From NCBI GenBank assembly GCA_023402915.1, contig JAEYFO010000320.1, forward strand, positions 1-9,714: a stretch of 9,714 bases of DNA. The letters run 5' to 3'. Under the pieces are notes generated by a model. It was given only the letters and a program-made list of their open reading frames with translations, had not been told where the DNA came from and made no database searches. The position numbers were made by a program, and so were the translations under genes. Shown piece by piece: positions 1 to 5,644 of the stretch (positions within the stretch are counted from its first letter, which is position 1; each line of letters starts with the position of its first letter). Source of the stretch: Bacillota bacterium (GTDB lineage: Bacteria > Bacillota > Clostridia > Christensenellales > CALWSW01).

Positions 1-23
1 TTTTTGCCTTTTGAGGTGTAGCC

Positions 24-1079
24 ATGACAAAACCGATTGAATACACCGGCGCACGGTTGTACCACAAGCACGGCTATACCGGACAGGGTGTCGTGATCGC
101 GGTCATGGACACCGGTGTACAGCCACACCCTGATTTGACGCTCTTGGAGGGTTGGGGCGACAACGGCTGGAACCCGCATGAGGACACACACGGCCATGGA
201 ACACACGTCGCCGGCATTGCGGCTGGGGCGCGTTACGGGGTCGCACCGGGAGCGAAAATTTTGCCCGTTAGAATCTCCGAAAACGGCCAATCCAACACCT
301 TCGCGATGGCGGCGGCGCTGGAATGGTTGATTCAGTGGCGCAAGAGCCACAAGGAACGGCTGGTGGTGAACATCAGTTTCAGCGGCACGGATTCGCCCAA
401 TGTGCGGGCGGGTATTAATGAACTGGTGGCGCTTGACGTTCCGGTTTGCGTAGCTGCCGGAAATACGGGTGGGGAACTGTCGGAAATTGCTGACTATGAT
501 GCGCCCATCGTCGTAGCGAACCTCTCAAACGGTACGCACTTTCACGCCACTTCGTCCTGTCGCGGCAAACAGACCGACTGCTGCACCATCGGCACAGAAG
601 TCTACAGCTGCTCTCATCGCGGCGGGTACAGCTATATGACCGGCACGTCCATGGCGTCGCCTGCCGTGGCCGGGATGATGGCGCTGATTTTATCCCGCTG
701 GCCGGAAGTTTCCGAGGCGGACGCTTACCGTGAGCTAATGAAAACCGGCGTAGACGAGCTGGTCAAGTGCCGGGACGGCAGGCATTATATCCCGTATGTG
801 TCCTTCAACCATGTGGCGTGGGAGGAAAATGAGAATGACCGAAAGGAGAACGACAACGTGAGACAGACGGCGAAGATCACCGGTGTGCGCAAGGGCTACA
901 AGCTGATTGTGCGCGGTGAGCCGAACAGCGTGTCCGGCAAGGCCGGAAACGTGCAGAACGGCGACGAGATCGTGGCCATGAGGACGGACGGCGCGTGGCG
1001 GGAGATTGCCTTTGCGGGCAGTAAGAAAAAAGCTATCGTCGGCTGGGTGAACGCTAAATATGTGGAGGTGACGGAGTAA
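24..1079 (+). CDS. Subtilisin-family (S8) serine protease with C-terminal SH3-like domain, phage-encoded
   Basis: 351 aa. The S8 catalytic triad is visible in order: Asp29 in the VMDTG motif, His58 in HGHGTHVAG and Ser209 in GTSMASPA, with the oxyanion Asn147 in AAGN. The protease domain spans about residues 8-245. There is no signal peptide, no propeptide and no membrane segment, so it would act in the cytoplasm or after lysis. A hydrophilic linker (about 260-282) leads to a short beta-rich SH3-like domain (about 283-350) of the kind that binds cell wall. A Cys-rich stretch (about 179-196) precedes the active serine. The start is supported by GAGGTG at 13-18. The stop TAA shares a base with the next ATG (TAATG), which suggests translational coupling with the endolysin. 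The substrate is unknown. Roles in lysis, in virion or host protein processing, or against surface proteins are all possible. Confidence 0.9.
   Translation: MTKPIEYTGARLYHKHGYTGQGVVIAVMDTGVQPHPDLTLLEGWGDNGWNPHEDTHGHGTHVAGIAAGARYGVAPGAKILPVRISENGQSNTFAMAAALEWLIQWRKSHKERLVVNISFSGTDSPNVRAGINELVALDVPVCVAAGNTGGELSEIADYDAPIVVANLSNGTHFHATSSCRGKQTDCCTIGTEVYSCSHRGGYSYMTGTSMASPAVAGMMALILSRWPEVSEADAYRELMKTGVDELVKCRDGRHYIPYVSFNHVAWEENENDRKENDNVRQTAKITGVRKGYKLIVRGEPNSVSGKAGNVQNGDEIVAMRTDGAWREIAFAGSKKKAIVGWVNAKYVEVTE
843..860 (+). promoter_or_regulatory. Internal ribosome binding site and in-frame GTG start within the S8 protease gene
   Basis: AAGGAG at 843-848 is followed, after a 9-base gap, by GTG at 858-860, which is codon 279 of the protease and in frame. 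Starting here would give a 73-aa protein made almost only of the SH3-like domain. Some clostridial phage endolysins are known to make a free C-terminal binding domain from an internal start; applying that here is inference. The linker's AAGGAG could also arise by chance from Lys/Glu codons. Confidence 0.4.
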
Positions 1080-1813
1080 TGGCAGTACGGATGTATACCA
1101 AAGACCAGCTGGATAAACAGCTCTCGCCGCACTACAAGGTGCGGGATCTCTGGTCGAATCCGAGATACAGCAAGATCAAACTGGACGACCGGCTGCCGGA
1201 CATTCTGGAGCAGTTCGGGGCGCATTTTGGAGCGTTCCCGCGGCTGAGAAACAAATACGTCGGTACGGAACGGTATGAAATGGTACGTTCGGCGGGCTAT
1301 CGCGATCCGGCTATCGACTGGACGGGCAGCAAAAAGTCGCAGCACTGCTTCGGCAAGGCGCTGGACATCGAGATCCCCGGAGTTCCGGCGTACCGGCTGG
1401 CGCAGTTTGCCGAGACGATTCCGGCCATCGGTGGTATTGGTCACTACTATGTGACGGCAGAACCGGTAGATAAATGCGAGCATATCCACATCGACGTGCG
1501 CGCAAGGCTTTCTCCGGCACGTTGGGGCCACCAGAACAGGACGAGCGGGTGTAACATCCCGACGTTCGGCGGTATCGCAAAAACGCTGAAAAAGGGCCAT
1601 CAGGGGTGCGCCGTGCGGCTGCTGCAAGATTTTCTGAATCGCTGGGCGAAAGAAAGCGGGCTTTTGCAAAAAATGCAAAAGCTGGCACTGGACGGGGACT
1701 TCGGGGCGAAAACCGAGGCGTTGCTCAAGTACTACCAGCAGAAAACCGGCCTGAAAGCGGACGGCAAATATGGCCGGAAAACGAATGAAAAGGCCAACAT
1801 TTTCGACTGGTGA
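1079..1813 (+). CDS. Endolysin: M15 zinc peptidase with C-terminal peptidoglycan-binding domain
   Basis: 244 aa. It likely cuts peptide stems of peptidoglycan at the end of the phage cycle. The M15 zinc signature is present: His89 and Asp96 in SQHCFGKALD (HxxxxxxD spacing) and His137 in EHIHID, with Glu134 three residues before it in the place of the catalytic Glu in phage L-Ala-D-Glu peptidases of this family. Exact bond specificity (L-Ala-D-Glu or D-Ala-D-Ala) cannot be told from sequence. Residues about 165-240 form a PG_binding_1-type helical domain (LKKGHQG..VRLLQDFLN, then LDGDFGAKTEALLKYYQ and a second DGKYGRKT turn). There is no signal peptide, so export depends on a holin. GGAGGTG at 1064-1070 supports the start, which overlaps the upstream stop. 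The next gene begins 12 bases after the stop. Confidence 0.9.
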   Translation: MAVRMYTKDQLDKQLSPHYKVRDLWSNPRYSKIKLDDRLPDILEQFGAHFGAFPRLRNKYVGTERYEMVRSAGYRDPAIDWTGSKKSQHCFGKALDIEIPGVPAYRLAQFAETIPAIGGIGHYYVTAEPVDKCEHIHIDVRARLSPARWGHQNRTSGCNIPTFGGIAKTLKKGHQGCAVRLLQDFLNRWAKESGLLQKMQKLALDGDFGAKTEALLKYYQQKTGLKADGKYGRKTNEKANIFDW

Positions 1814-1825
1814 GGGAGGGAAGTG

Positions 1826-2077
1826 ATGAAGATCGACGTGCAGAGCCTTGTGGTGATCCTGGGCCTTGCGGGCACGGTGGGCGGCATGATCGCCGCGCTG
1901 TTCCGGCTGTTTTCGCGCTTCGAGCGCATGGAAAAGCAGGCCGCGCACCGCAAGGAGGACAGCGAGATTTTGCTGCGGACGCAGCTGGGCGTGCTCGAAG
2001 GGCTGATCGAGCAGGGCTGTAACGGCCCGTGTAAACGGGCAAGGGAAGAGCTGATCGCCTATATGGCGGAGAGGTGA
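1826..2077 (+). CDS. Small one-helix membrane protein of the phage lysis module
   Basis: 83 aa, not assigned to a named family with confidence. Residues about 7-29 form one hydrophobic, Gly-rich membrane helix. The rest is a charged, helical, probably cytoplasmic tail with a CNGPC motif near the end. The shape resembles XhlA/hemolysin-like phage proteins that assist a holin. ATG at 1826 is preferred over GTG at 1823 because GGAGG (1815-1819) lies 6 bases before the ATG but only 3 before the GTG. It sits between the endolysin and the DUF4406-like gene in the same transcript, which suggests a part in lysis or membrane anchoring; this is inference from position and topology. Confidence 0.8.
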   Translation: MKIDVQSLVVILGLAGTVGGMIAALFRLFSRFERMEKQAAHRKEDSEILLRTQLGVLEGLIEQGCNGPCKRAREELIAYMAER

Positions 2078-2082
2078 GGGAA

Positions 2083-2406
2083 ATGAAGAAAGCGATGCTG
2101 AGCCAGCCGATGGCTGGAAAGACGGAAGCTGAGATCGTTGCGACGCGGGAAGCGGCCATCAAAGAACTGGAAGACAGGGGCTTCGAGGTCATCAACACGC
2201 TGTTTACCGACGAATGGTACAGCAAGGAGAAAATGGAGGAACGCGGCGTGGTAAACATCCCACTGTGCTTTTTGGCGAAATCGCTGGAAAACATGAGCCT
2301 GTGCCATGCGGCGTATTTTGCAAAGGGCTGGGAATTTGCCCGCGGCTGCAAGATCGAGCATGACGCGGCTGCGGCTTACGGCCTTGAAATCATCTATGCG
2401 GATTAG
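2083..2406 (+). CDS. DUF4406-like protein (nucleoside 2-deoxyribosyltransferase-related fold)
   Basis: 107 aa. The N-terminal LSQPMAGKT followed by a helix and VINTLF (residues 6-41), and the C-terminal RGCKIEHDAAAAYGLEI (87-103), match the pattern I know from DUF4406 proteins common in Firmicutes phages. That family is related to nucleoside 2-deoxyribosyltransferases; Glu92 in the IEHDAAAAYG helix is in the place of the family's conserved acidic residue. Nucleotide or nucleoside hydrolysis or transfer is plausible but unproven. ATG at 2083 is chosen over GTG at 2074 because GGAGAGG (2068-2074) is correctly spaced from the ATG and the conserved part starts at MKKAMLSQ. It lies between two membrane-protein genes of the lysis module, an odd place for a nucleotide enzyme. 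Confidence 0.8.
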   Translation: MKKAMLSQPMAGKTEAEIVATREAAIKELEDRGFEVINTLFTDEWYSKEKMEERGVVNIPLCFLAKSLENMSLCHAAYFAKGWEFARGCKIEHDAAAAYGLEIIYAD

Positions 2407-2422
2407 AAAGGAGAAAACCATC

Positions 2423-2638
2423 ATGACGAAAACCAACTGGAAACTCTGGCTCAAGGCGGCGGCTGTGCGCGCCGTCAAGACGATCGCGCAGACCGCCGTG
2501 GCCACCATCGGCACCACGGCTGCCCTCTCGCAGGTGGACTGGGTGCTGGTCGCAAGCAGCGCGGCGCTGGCGGGCGTGCTGAGTCTGCTGACCTCGATCG
2601 CGGGTCTTCCCGAGGTCAAGGCCGAAATCGAAGAGTGA
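2423..2638 (+). CDS. Phage holin, r1t-like family
   Basis: 71 aa. Two hydrophobic helices (about residues 17-38 and 42-62) separated by SQVDW, and the closing SLLTSIAGLPEV, are typical of r1t-type phage holins. It would assemble in the cytoplasmic membrane and open it to release or activate the endolysin encoded upstream. The start at 2423 is set by AAAGGAG at 2407-2413, just after the stop of the previous gene. A longer in-frame reading from 2306 exists, but it overlaps the DUF4406-like gene by about 100 bases and lacks a ribosome binding site, so it is not used. This is the last gene of the module; a terminator follows at once. Confidence 0.88.
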   Translation: MTKTNWKLWLKAAAVRAVKTIAQTAVATIGTTAALSQVDWVLVASSAALAGVLSLLTSIAGLPEVKAEIEE

Positions 2639-2639
2639 A

Positions 2640-2683
2640 ACGACAAATCCCCCGGAGCGGAAGCTCCGGGGGGTTTTTGTCGT
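2640..2683. terminator. Strong hairpin terminator between convergent operons
   Basis: CCCCCGGAGC (2649-2658) pairs perfectly with GCTCCGGGGG (2663-2672) around a GGAA loop. An outer stem, ACGACAAA (2640-2647) with TTTGTCGT (2676-2683), extends it apart from a small bulge. T5 follows the G+C-rich stem on the + strand. It lies 1 base after the holin stop and 1 base before the stop of the opposing ATPase gene, so it probably ends the lysis transcript. On the minus strand only a short T-run follows, so termination from that side may be weaker. Confidence 0.9.
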
Positions 2684-4384
2684 TTATTCTGTGAAAGAAG
2701 CGTCTGCCTCAGAAGTCTCGTTCTTTCGTGCGGACAAAGGAATCGCGTCAAGGGAATTCTTATCGGCCAAATTATTGAATACTTCAATAAACTTATCAAT
2801 AAAGGAATCTACTTCCGCACGATGTTCACTGCACCAAAAGTCAAACAGGCATTCTTGACCTCCTAAAGATTCAACTGCCTGAGCATACCAACATTTAAGC
2901 TCTACGGACTTGTATTTCTTTACTTCCAAAGGCCATGAGTTAAAGCATATATCATATATGAAGTCCGGATTCTGTGAGAACGAACTGTGAAATCTGTTAA
3001 AAACCTCCGTGTTTTTCAACAATTCAAAGAGGGCTTTTTCAATCGTAAGCGGAAGAAAAAGGATATTTCCAGCTTCATCAATGACTTTTTTCCTTTTAGA
3101 ATATTCGTCCTTTGATTCCAGAACATCCCCATCAAGTACAATCAAATTATTTCTGAATTCGGGAACTTCCTTTTCCACGAGATGGACATAATTAGACCAG
3201 CCCAAGTTAATATCAATAAAAGACATGTACGAATCTAAATTGATATTTAATGCAGCGGACAGAATGTGCTGCAAAAAAGCAGAAGCGCGAGCATCTTCGC
3301 AGTAGATACTAATCTTATCATTTTTTGAATAAATCGCAAGATTGATATCCGCTAAGACCCGGTTCAGATCGGCGCTGGTCGAAATGTTTTTGGCCATGAT
3401 CATACGCTCTCCTTCTATGTAGTGCGGTTCCAAATATACTATGGAGCTATCGTATGCAGAAGGAGGAAGATTTATTCCCCTATCAATTCTTTCGTCGCGC
3501 TGATATTTGTTTACACGCTCCAAAATGATAGGAGAATGCGTTGTGAATACAATTTGAATTTCGAATTTACCTGCCGATTCCCATAAATATTTAACTAACT
3601 TCTGTTGAGAAAAACCATACAATGTTGAATCAAGCTCATCAATCAAAAGAAGGCCGCCTTGATAGGACTGACCGTACTGTTCTTTCAGTCGCTTAAATGA
3701 AAGAACAGCCAGAATAATTCGTGCGACATTCCCTTCTCCGGCAGAGTTTGTAAAAATATCGTAGGAAGCATTACTCACGCCTGCAAATGTTTTAGAAGAT
3801 GAACCGCGCTCAAGTCCAACTTCGGGCTCCCCTTTTATATGCTGGATACTTAAAATGCTTCGATAATTGTCAATGCAATATTCAAGCTCATCAGAAGTAA
3901 GGGATATGGGCACAGATTTTGTTTTCTTTGATTCCCCAATAGGAAAAAGTCGGCTAAGGCTTAAAAAATAAACTGGAAGTTGAATATATCCCGCTCCGCG
4001 TGAGTGATCTTTTCCGGCCCAAAATCGCAGAGTCGGTTCTTTTCCGGGTTGACGGCGGGCGATACTTTCAAGGGTATAGCATCCCCTCGAATAGATATGC
4101 CTGTTCAAATACAATGTCCATTTGTGATCGCCAATAATATCGTGAGCGGGAGAAATTTTGAATTTTTCGCTAAATTGCGATCGGAAATTGTATCCGTCAA
4201 TCGTTTTGCACCCATACATAGGGCTTTCTTTGGAAATCGTAAAAGGTTGACTGATCATTCCCAAGAGGGTGCTTTTTTGCGTTGCATTCCGGCCGGAAAT
4301 CGCAGTAATGCGTTTTCCCAAACAGAATGAGGTAGGACGTTCGAAGGAGCGGAATTTTTCTATTTCAACACGTTCGATAATCAT
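2684..4384 (-). CDS. OLD-like ATPase with TOPRIM domain (candidate defence nuclease)
   Basis: 566 aa, close to the usual length of OLD/GajA proteins. N-terminal ABC-type ATPase: Walker A GRNATQKS (31-38, Lys37), signature-like SAGEGN (214-219), Walker B LLLIDELD (245-252, Asp249, Glu250) and switch His283 in TTHSP. The C-terminal half has a TOPRIM pattern: Glu363 in IYCED and Asp418/Asp420 in VLDGD, expected to bind metal for nicking or cutting DNA. The Gly normally before the Walker A Lys is Gln36. Relatives include P2 Old and the GajA subunit of Gabija, both anti-phage nucleases; the role here is inferred. SD GAGGTG (minus, 4394-4389) overlaps the methylase stop, so the pair is probably translationally coupled. 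Low G+C relative to neighbours suggests transfer. Confidence 0.85.
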   Translation of the reverse strand: MIIERVEIEKFRSFERPTSFCLGKRITAISGRNATQKSTLLGMISQPFTISKESPMYGCKTIDGYNFRSQFSEKFKISPAHDIIGDHKWTLYLNRHIYSRGCYTLESIARRQPGKEPTLRFWAGKDHSRGAGYIQLPVYFLSLSRLFPIGESKKTKSVPISLTSDELEYCIDNYRSILSIQHIKGEPEVGLERGSSSKTFAGVSNASYDIFTNSAGEGNVARIILAVLSFKRLKEQYGQSYQGGLLLIDELDSTLYGFSQQKLVKYLWESAGKFEIQIVFTTHSPIILERVNKYQRDERIDRGINLPPSAYDSSIVYLEPHYIEGERMIMAKNISTSADLNRVLADINLAIYSKNDKISIYCEDARASAFLQHILSAALNINLDSYMSFIDINLGWSNYVHLVEKEVPEFRNNLIVLDGDVLESKDEYSKRKKVIDEAGNILFLPLTIEKALFELLKNTEVFNRFHSSFSQNPDFIYDICFNSWPLEVKKYKSVELKCWYAQAVESLGGQECLFDFWCSEHRAEVDSFIDKFIEVFNNLADKNSLDAIPLSARKNETSEADASFTE

Positions 4385-4393
4385 GCTGCACCT

Positions 4394-5269
4394 CTATGCT
4401 CGTAAATTGATTTTGATTCTGTGGTCTGTCAGTTGCTCCGTAGACGGGCAACTGCGCAAATCAGAAAAAATCATCAGTTCTGACGCAGTTCCCTTGTTTG
4501 CAGCACTGTAAGTCAGATCAAAATGCCGCATTTCGTAGGTGTGATACATCGCAACAATTTGTTCCACATCGTCATAAGTAATGATCCAAGGCGAAGTGAT
4601 TTCAGTTGTAATTACGTCACAAATTCGTTGGTGATCCGCAGGAACGAAAAAATTTTTGTACAGTTTCTGCCCCTTACGGAAATATGGAGGATCGAAATAG
4701 AAAAAGAGATTCCCAGAAAAGGAAGGTACGTAATTACGTAAAAAGCTAATGATGTCCTTATTGTATATAGAAATCTGATCCCTAACACGGGCTATCACCC
4801 TGATTTTTGAGATAATTGCCTCTTTATCGAACCGGGCATCAATTTTCCAGTCTCCCTCTTGAGCGTATCCACCAATCGGGCCAGCATTTAGAATTCCGGA
4901 ACGATTAGTGCGGTTAAGAAATAAAGTAGCAAATGCCAACTCAAGGGAATACGAAGTTGCAGCAGAGTAAATTTTCCGTTGCTTGTACCATTCTTCGATT
5001 GTAATTGGCGTCTTGGAAATCAACTCTATCAGAGCAGCTGGTTCTTGTTTTACAGCACGCCAAAAAGAGTAGATTGCTTTGTCGTAGTCGTTTATTATGA
5101 TACGTTCTACCGCACCAGCAAGCAGAAGCGAAAGCGCCACACCAGCACCTCCGGCAAACGGCTCCACATAAGTGCAGTTTTCTATACCAAGGTTGTGGAT
5201 AGAAAGCTGAATAAAACCTGCTAAACGGTTCTTTCCACCAGGATACCGCAAGGGGGATGGATTGGGCAT
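4394..5269 (-). CDS. D12-class DNA adenine-N6 methyltransferase (Dam-like)
   Basis: 291 aa, full length for the class. It transfers a methyl group from S-adenosylmethionine to N6 of adenine in DNA. Motifs in order: RYPGGK (8-13), the SAM-binding FAGGAG (38-43), IINDYD, the NRTNRSGI region with GPIGGYAQ that D12 enzymes use in the catalytic core and target recognition, and the catalytic DPPY (193-196). GATC or a related site is the likely target, but this cannot be read from the sequence. The start is supported by AAAGGAAG upstream on the minus strand and by a promoter at 5303-5331. The stop TAG is 9 bases before the OLD-like gene, making a two-gene operon. No separate restriction endonuclease is seen, so the methylase either protects DNA from the OLD-like protein or acts alone to mask phage DNA. 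Confidence 0.93.
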   Translation of the reverse strand: MPNPSPLRYPGGKNRLAGFIQLSIHNLGIENCTYVEPFAGGAGVALSLLLAGAVERIIINDYDKAIYSFWRAVKQEPAALIELISKTPITIEEWYKQRKIYSAATSYSLELAFATLFLNRTNRSGILNAGPIGGYAQEGDWKIDARFDKEAIISKIRVIARVRDQISIYNKDIISFLRNYVPSFSGNLFFYFDPPYFRKGQKLYKNFFVPADHQRICDVITTEITSPWIITYDDVEQIVAMYHTYEMRHFDLTYSAANKGTASELMIFSDLRSCPSTEQLTDHRIKINLRA

Positions 5270-5302
5270 ACAGTCACTTCCTTTACTATAATATTTGATA
5301 TG

Positions 5303-5331
5303 ATTATATCACTGTGCTTTGAAATACGCAA
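5303..5331 (-). promoter_or_regulatory. Promoter of the methylase/OLD operon
   Basis: On the minus strand a perfect TATAAT (5308-5303) is preceded, after exactly 17 bases, by TTGCGT (5331-5326), a half match to the -35 consensus. Transcription would start near 5296, giving a leader of roughly 25-30 bases before the methylase ATG at 5269 with its AAAGGAAG site. The -35 lies inside the tail of the candidate 43-codon ORF. Confidence 0.6.
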
Positions 5332-5440
5332 AGTAATGTTGAAATAGAAACTCCCGTGAGCATAGCGCCTTTGAAATAGTTAGATCATCTGACAGAACAT
5401 ATTTGGGACTCTCTGCGAACGGAGCAACAGACGCAGTCAT
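5309..5440 (-). CDS. Candidate small protein upstream of the methylase
   Basis: 43 codons from ATG (5440-5438) to TGA (5311-5309). An AGAAGG-like site lies 5 bases before the ATG, and in-frame stops occur just upstream, which fix the start. The product begins MTASVAPFAESPKYVLS and ends HYFAYFKAQ; it is not recognised. It runs in the same direction as the methylase, whose ATG lies 39 bases after this stop, so it could be the first gene of the cassette. It could equally be a chance ORF or the remnant of a gene cut by integration. The methylase promoter overlaps its 3' end. Confidence 0.3.
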   Translation of the reverse strand: MTASVAPFAESPKYVLSDDLTISKALCSREFLFQHYFAYFKAQ

Positions 5441-5456
5441 TTTCGCCTTCTTTTTC

Positions 5457-5476
5457 GTGTTACTATTGTGTTACTA
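5457..5476. repeat. Direct repeat GTGTTACTA x2, 11-bp period
   Basis: GTGTTACTA occurs at 5457-5465 and again at 5468-5476, start to start 11 bp, close to one helical turn. This spacing suits a protein binding side by side on one face of DNA, such as a phage repressor/excisionase or an integrase arm site. It lies just upstream (minus strand) of the candidate 43-codon ORF and near the presumed prophage end. Confidence 0.5.
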
Positions 5477-5506
5477 ATAGACCGGATTCTACCCATTTCC
5501 GCCCCA

Positions 5507-5519
5507 CTGAACGGTTCAG
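5507..5519. repeat. Perfect 13-bp palindrome CTGAACGGTTCAG
   Basis: Six-base arms CTGAAC and GTTCAG flank a single central G. It sits about 45 bp before the extended -10 of the LuxR gene, a position that suits an activator or repressor site. No protein is known to bind it from this sequence alone. Confidence 0.4.
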
Positions 5520-5524
5520 AATTT

Positions 5525-5552
5525 GGGCGTTTCTGAGCGTCGCGAAACGCCC
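5525..5552. promoter_or_regulatory. 9-bp inverted repeat upstream of the LuxR promoter -10 (operator candidate)
   Basis: GGGCGTTTC (5525-5533) and GAAACGCCC (5544-5552) are perfect inverted copies with a 10-base centre; centre to centre they lie 19 bp apart, about two helical turns. The repeat covers the place of the -35 box and ends 7 bases before the extended -10 element. A dimeric regulator could bind here, possibly the LuxR protein itself. A stem-loop in RNA is less likely, since transcription should start downstream. Confidence 0.45.
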
Positions 5553-5559
5553 GAAACTG

Positions 5560-5568
5560 TGATACAAT
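5560..5568 (+). promoter_or_regulatory. Extended -10 promoter element of the LuxR gene
   Basis: TGATACAAT has the TGn extension and a 5/6 match to TATAAT. No good -35 box exists 16-18 bp upstream; the inverted repeat at 5525-5552 lies there instead, which suggests regulated or extended -10-driven transcription. The predicted start near 5575 falls after the ATG at 5567, so translation would begin at 5645, with a leader of about 70 bases. Confidence 0.45.
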
Positions 5569-5591
5569 GAATCCATCGATTTTCAAAAGCA

Positions 5592-5637
5592 CCGAAGGTT
5601 TCGGAGTTTGCCCCTTCAAGTGGGGCGGAAAGGGGAG
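5592..5637 (+). promoter_or_regulatory. Structured leader in front of the LuxR start, with exposed or masked Shine-Dalgarno site
   Basis: CCGAA (5592-5596) pairs with TTCGG (5600-5604). GCCCC (5610-5614) can pair with GGGGC (5622-5626). Alternatively CCCCTT (5611-5616) can pair with AAGGGG (5630-5635), which is the Shine-Dalgarno site used by ATG 5645. The last two pairings exclude each other, so the leader could open or close the ribosome site. The stems are short, and no known riboswitch class is recognised. Confidence 0.3.
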
Positions 5638-5644
5638 CGGTCCC

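Larger units (their letters stand above)
1..5450. mobile_element. Right-hand end of a prophage (lysis module plus accessory cassette)
   Basis: Protease, endolysin, small membrane protein, DUF4406-like protein and r1t-type holin follow each other tightly on the + strand, as in the late lysis module of a Firmicutes siphophage. A convergent A+T-rich methylase/ATPase pair follows, then ordinary chromosomal genes begin. Lysis modules of such prophages usually lie next to one attachment site, with the integrase at the far end; no integrase is seen here. The left end lies outside the window. The right limit is placed only roughly between 5310 and 5560, from the change in gene type and composition. 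A sampled 60-base line in the cassette (3481-3540) has 24 G+C; one in the LuxR gene (7261-7320) has 42. Confidence 0.75.
5270..5644. other. Junction and control region between the prophage cassette and the LuxR gene
   Basis: This 375-base stretch has no firmly supported gene. It holds the methylase promoter and a possible 43-codon ORF on the minus strand, an 11-bp-spaced direct repeat, a 13-bp palindrome, a 9-bp inverted repeat, an extended -10 element and the LuxR leader on the + strand. I see no tRNA gene. The prophage/chromosome junction most probably lies here. Confidence 0.6.

Noticed and set aside
896..1948. 350-codon open frame on the minus strand opposite the protease and endolysin genes
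   Set aside because: It is a shadow of two well-supported phage genes and has no domain of its own.
2306..2422. Upstream in-frame start for the holin
   Set aside because: It would overlap the DUF4406-like gene heavily, lacks a ribosome site, and adds residues not typical of r1t holins.
5567..5644. ATG 5567 as the start of the LuxR gene
   Set aside because: There is no ribosome site before it, a -10 box overlaps it, and the extra 26 residues do not resemble the family N-terminus.
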